Shown piece after piece: positions 62,641 to 64,000 of a stretch of DNA of 64,000 bases. The first letter of the stretch is position 1. Every line of letters starts with the position of its first letter. Source of the DNA: Sphagnum compactum (taxonomy: Eukaryota > Bryophyta > Sphagnopsida > Sphagnales). Made by a program: the position numbers and the translations under genes. The stretch lies in contig OZ234495.1 in assembly GCA_965153455.1 (NCBI GenBank), positions 248,001 to 312,000 on the forward strand, written 5' to 3'. The notes under the pieces were generated by a model. It was given only the letters and a program-made list of their open reading frames with translations. It ran no database searches and was not told the DNA's origin.

Positions 62641-63250
62641 CATTTTAAGACTGGATTAATAATTTTCTGAATTGAAATATTAATTTCAAAAATCCAAAAT
62701 AATAATTTGGAATTTAAATTTCAATTTTCAAATCAAATAATTTCTTAAATTTGAATTTAAAACTTCAGAATTCAAATATCAAATTTCAATTTCAAATAAA
62801 AATATTTAAAATCAAAATGTCAATTCTTAGACTTGATAAATGTTTTTGAATTGAAACAACAATTTTTTAATTCGAAAATAATAATTTAGAATTCAAATAT
62901 CAAGTTTTTGATCAAATACTTTTATTGAATTTAAATAACAATTTCCAAAATTGAAATGTCAATTTGCAGATTCAAGTAACAATATTCAAAATTGAAATGT
63001 CCATTTTTAGACTCAATTAATAATTTTCGGACTTGAAGTATTAATTTTGAGAATCCAAAATAATAATTTGGAATCGAAATTTCAATCAAATCAAATGATT
63101 ATTTAAAATTTAAATGCAAAATTTTCAGAGTTCAATGTGATTTTTCATATTCATATAAAAATATTCAAAATTAAAATGTCCATTTTTATAATAAATTAAT
63201 AATTTTCTGAATTGAATAAAAAATTCAAAGTTCAGATATTAATTTTGAGA
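62640..63250 (+). repeat. AT-rich repeat with ~360-bp and ~30-bp periodicity
   Basis: A block with TTAATAATTTTC, ATTAATTT, AATCCAAAATAATAATTTGG and AATTTCAAT appears at about 62642-62745 and again at about 63003-63100, about 360 bp apart. A partial third copy lies near 63181. Inside, short words (GAATTCAAAT, AATTTCAA, AAATATC) recur about every 30 bp. Confidence 0.75.
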
Positions 63251-63529
63251 TTCATTATATGAACAATATATACTTATATATATATAATTTTAGTACATAC
63301 ATTAAAATACACCCGTATGTCATTGTAAAATACCTTTAGGATGCAACTAATTTGGTGATTATTGCGATTAATGGGACATATCAACCTATTAATGGATGAA
63401 AATAAATGTAAAATTGATCCAACCAATAGGATGAAAATTTTAATAGTTGCATCATAGTTGTGAGAATGACCAAAATAGTTGAAATTTGGTCTTGTAGTTG
63501 CAAATATTCCTAAATCTAGTCGCAGATAA

Positions 63530-63985
63530 CTACAAGTCGCATATAGTCGTAAATGGAGTGGTTACATTTTGGCTGATTTTTACTAGTGAAACCAAGTCTT
63601 CCAGGAATAGTTTTTGAGTTTCATCCAACTTTTTGTAAGGAGTTTCTCTCTCGAAAAATGTTGAAATTGCACCTAGAGCTACTTTGGAACATTTTTTGGT
63701 TGGTTGCATAACCATACAACCTTCATGACTGGCATTGGCAATCGCTGTTTGTGATTTTGAAATATTGTCTATAGGAGTAGCTTCTTTAACAAATGTAGTC
63801 AAAAACTCAAGATGTTCATATTCAACATGTCTTTTCATAACACTTGTCCCAAAGAGGGGGTTGGATGCAATAATGCATATTTTCTCTTTTGTTTTCTTCC
63901 TAATTAAAAACTTAGGGACAACACGGGGAAAAAAAATGCTACACTTCAATTGTTGAACTTTTTCACAATTGGGAAAAATTTCCAT
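63530..63985 (-). pseudogene. hAT-like transposase N-terminal relic (BED zinc-finger-like)
   Basis: A minus-strand 151-aa frame. The segment with KLKCSIFF ... MKRHVEYEHLE resembles a decayed BED zinc finger (second Cys lost, His pair kept). It is followed by a linker and GAISTFFERETPYKKLDETQKLFLEDLVSLV, which resembles the region after the finger in plant hAT-related proteins. The frame then ends in unrelated sequence (VTTPFTTICDL) without the catalytic domain. No terminal repeats are visible, and the element may extend past the window edge. Confidence 0.5.
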
Positions 63986-64000
63986 GGTTTAAAATAAAAT

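Overview
The window is nuclear DNA from a land plant. It is AT-rich and repeat-dense, with a few intron-bearing plant genes separated by long stretches of decayed transposons. Two copies of a microbial-type (MTPSL-like) terpene synthase, a family known from non-seed plants, point to a fern, lycophyte or bryophyte. The species cannot be named from the sequence alone. No rRNA, tRNA, CRISPR or prokaryotic operon was seen.

Layout. 1-866: end of a broken Ty1/copia element (RNase H, polypurine tract, likely LTR). 1260-5092 (-): a five-exon MTPSL with every joint in frame. 5.1-8.8 kb: non-coding with local duplications. 8.8-11.6 kb: a large TATT-rich satellite with 65-bp and 55-bp higher-order units whose strand polarity flips near its right end. 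13.4-13.9 kb: a foldback and a CACTA-like terminus. 14-16.2 kb (-): decayed Ty3/gypsy gag. 19.9-24.8 kb (-): a complete nine-exon TOM1-like (TOL) gene encoding 669 aa. 25.3-26.2 kb: degenerate tandem repeats. 27.7-28.4 kb: a broken trihelix/MYB-like reading frame. 35.1-37.1 kb (-): a Pur-alpha gene with introns kept but with several frame breaks and a nonsense codon. 39.2-41.2 kb (+): decayed Ty3/gypsy pol. 46.6-48.4 kb (-): a non-autonomous Helitron with both ends and its A|T target visible, carrying part of RPA1. 48.9-49.9 kb: a 1-kb foldback. 52.5-54.7 kb: a second Helitron-like element containing a minisatellite. 55.7-59.1 kb (+): a second MTPSL copy with a nonsense codon just before its metal-binding motif. 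62.6-63.3 kb: an AT-rich long-period repeat. 63.5-64 kb (-): a hAT-like BED zinc-finger relic.

Function. Only two genes look intact: the MTPSL at 1.3-5.1 kb (predicted to make a terpene, possibly in plastids) and TOL (ubiquitin-cargo sorting at endosomes). They are not functionally linked. The two MTPSL copies lie about 50 kb apart in inverted orientation, one apparently intact and one apparently dead, which is a birth-and-death pattern. The most notable structure is the Helitron. A decayed copy of its own 3' terminator sits between its 5' part and the RPA1 fragment, as expected if the RPA1 piece was acquired by reading past an older terminator.
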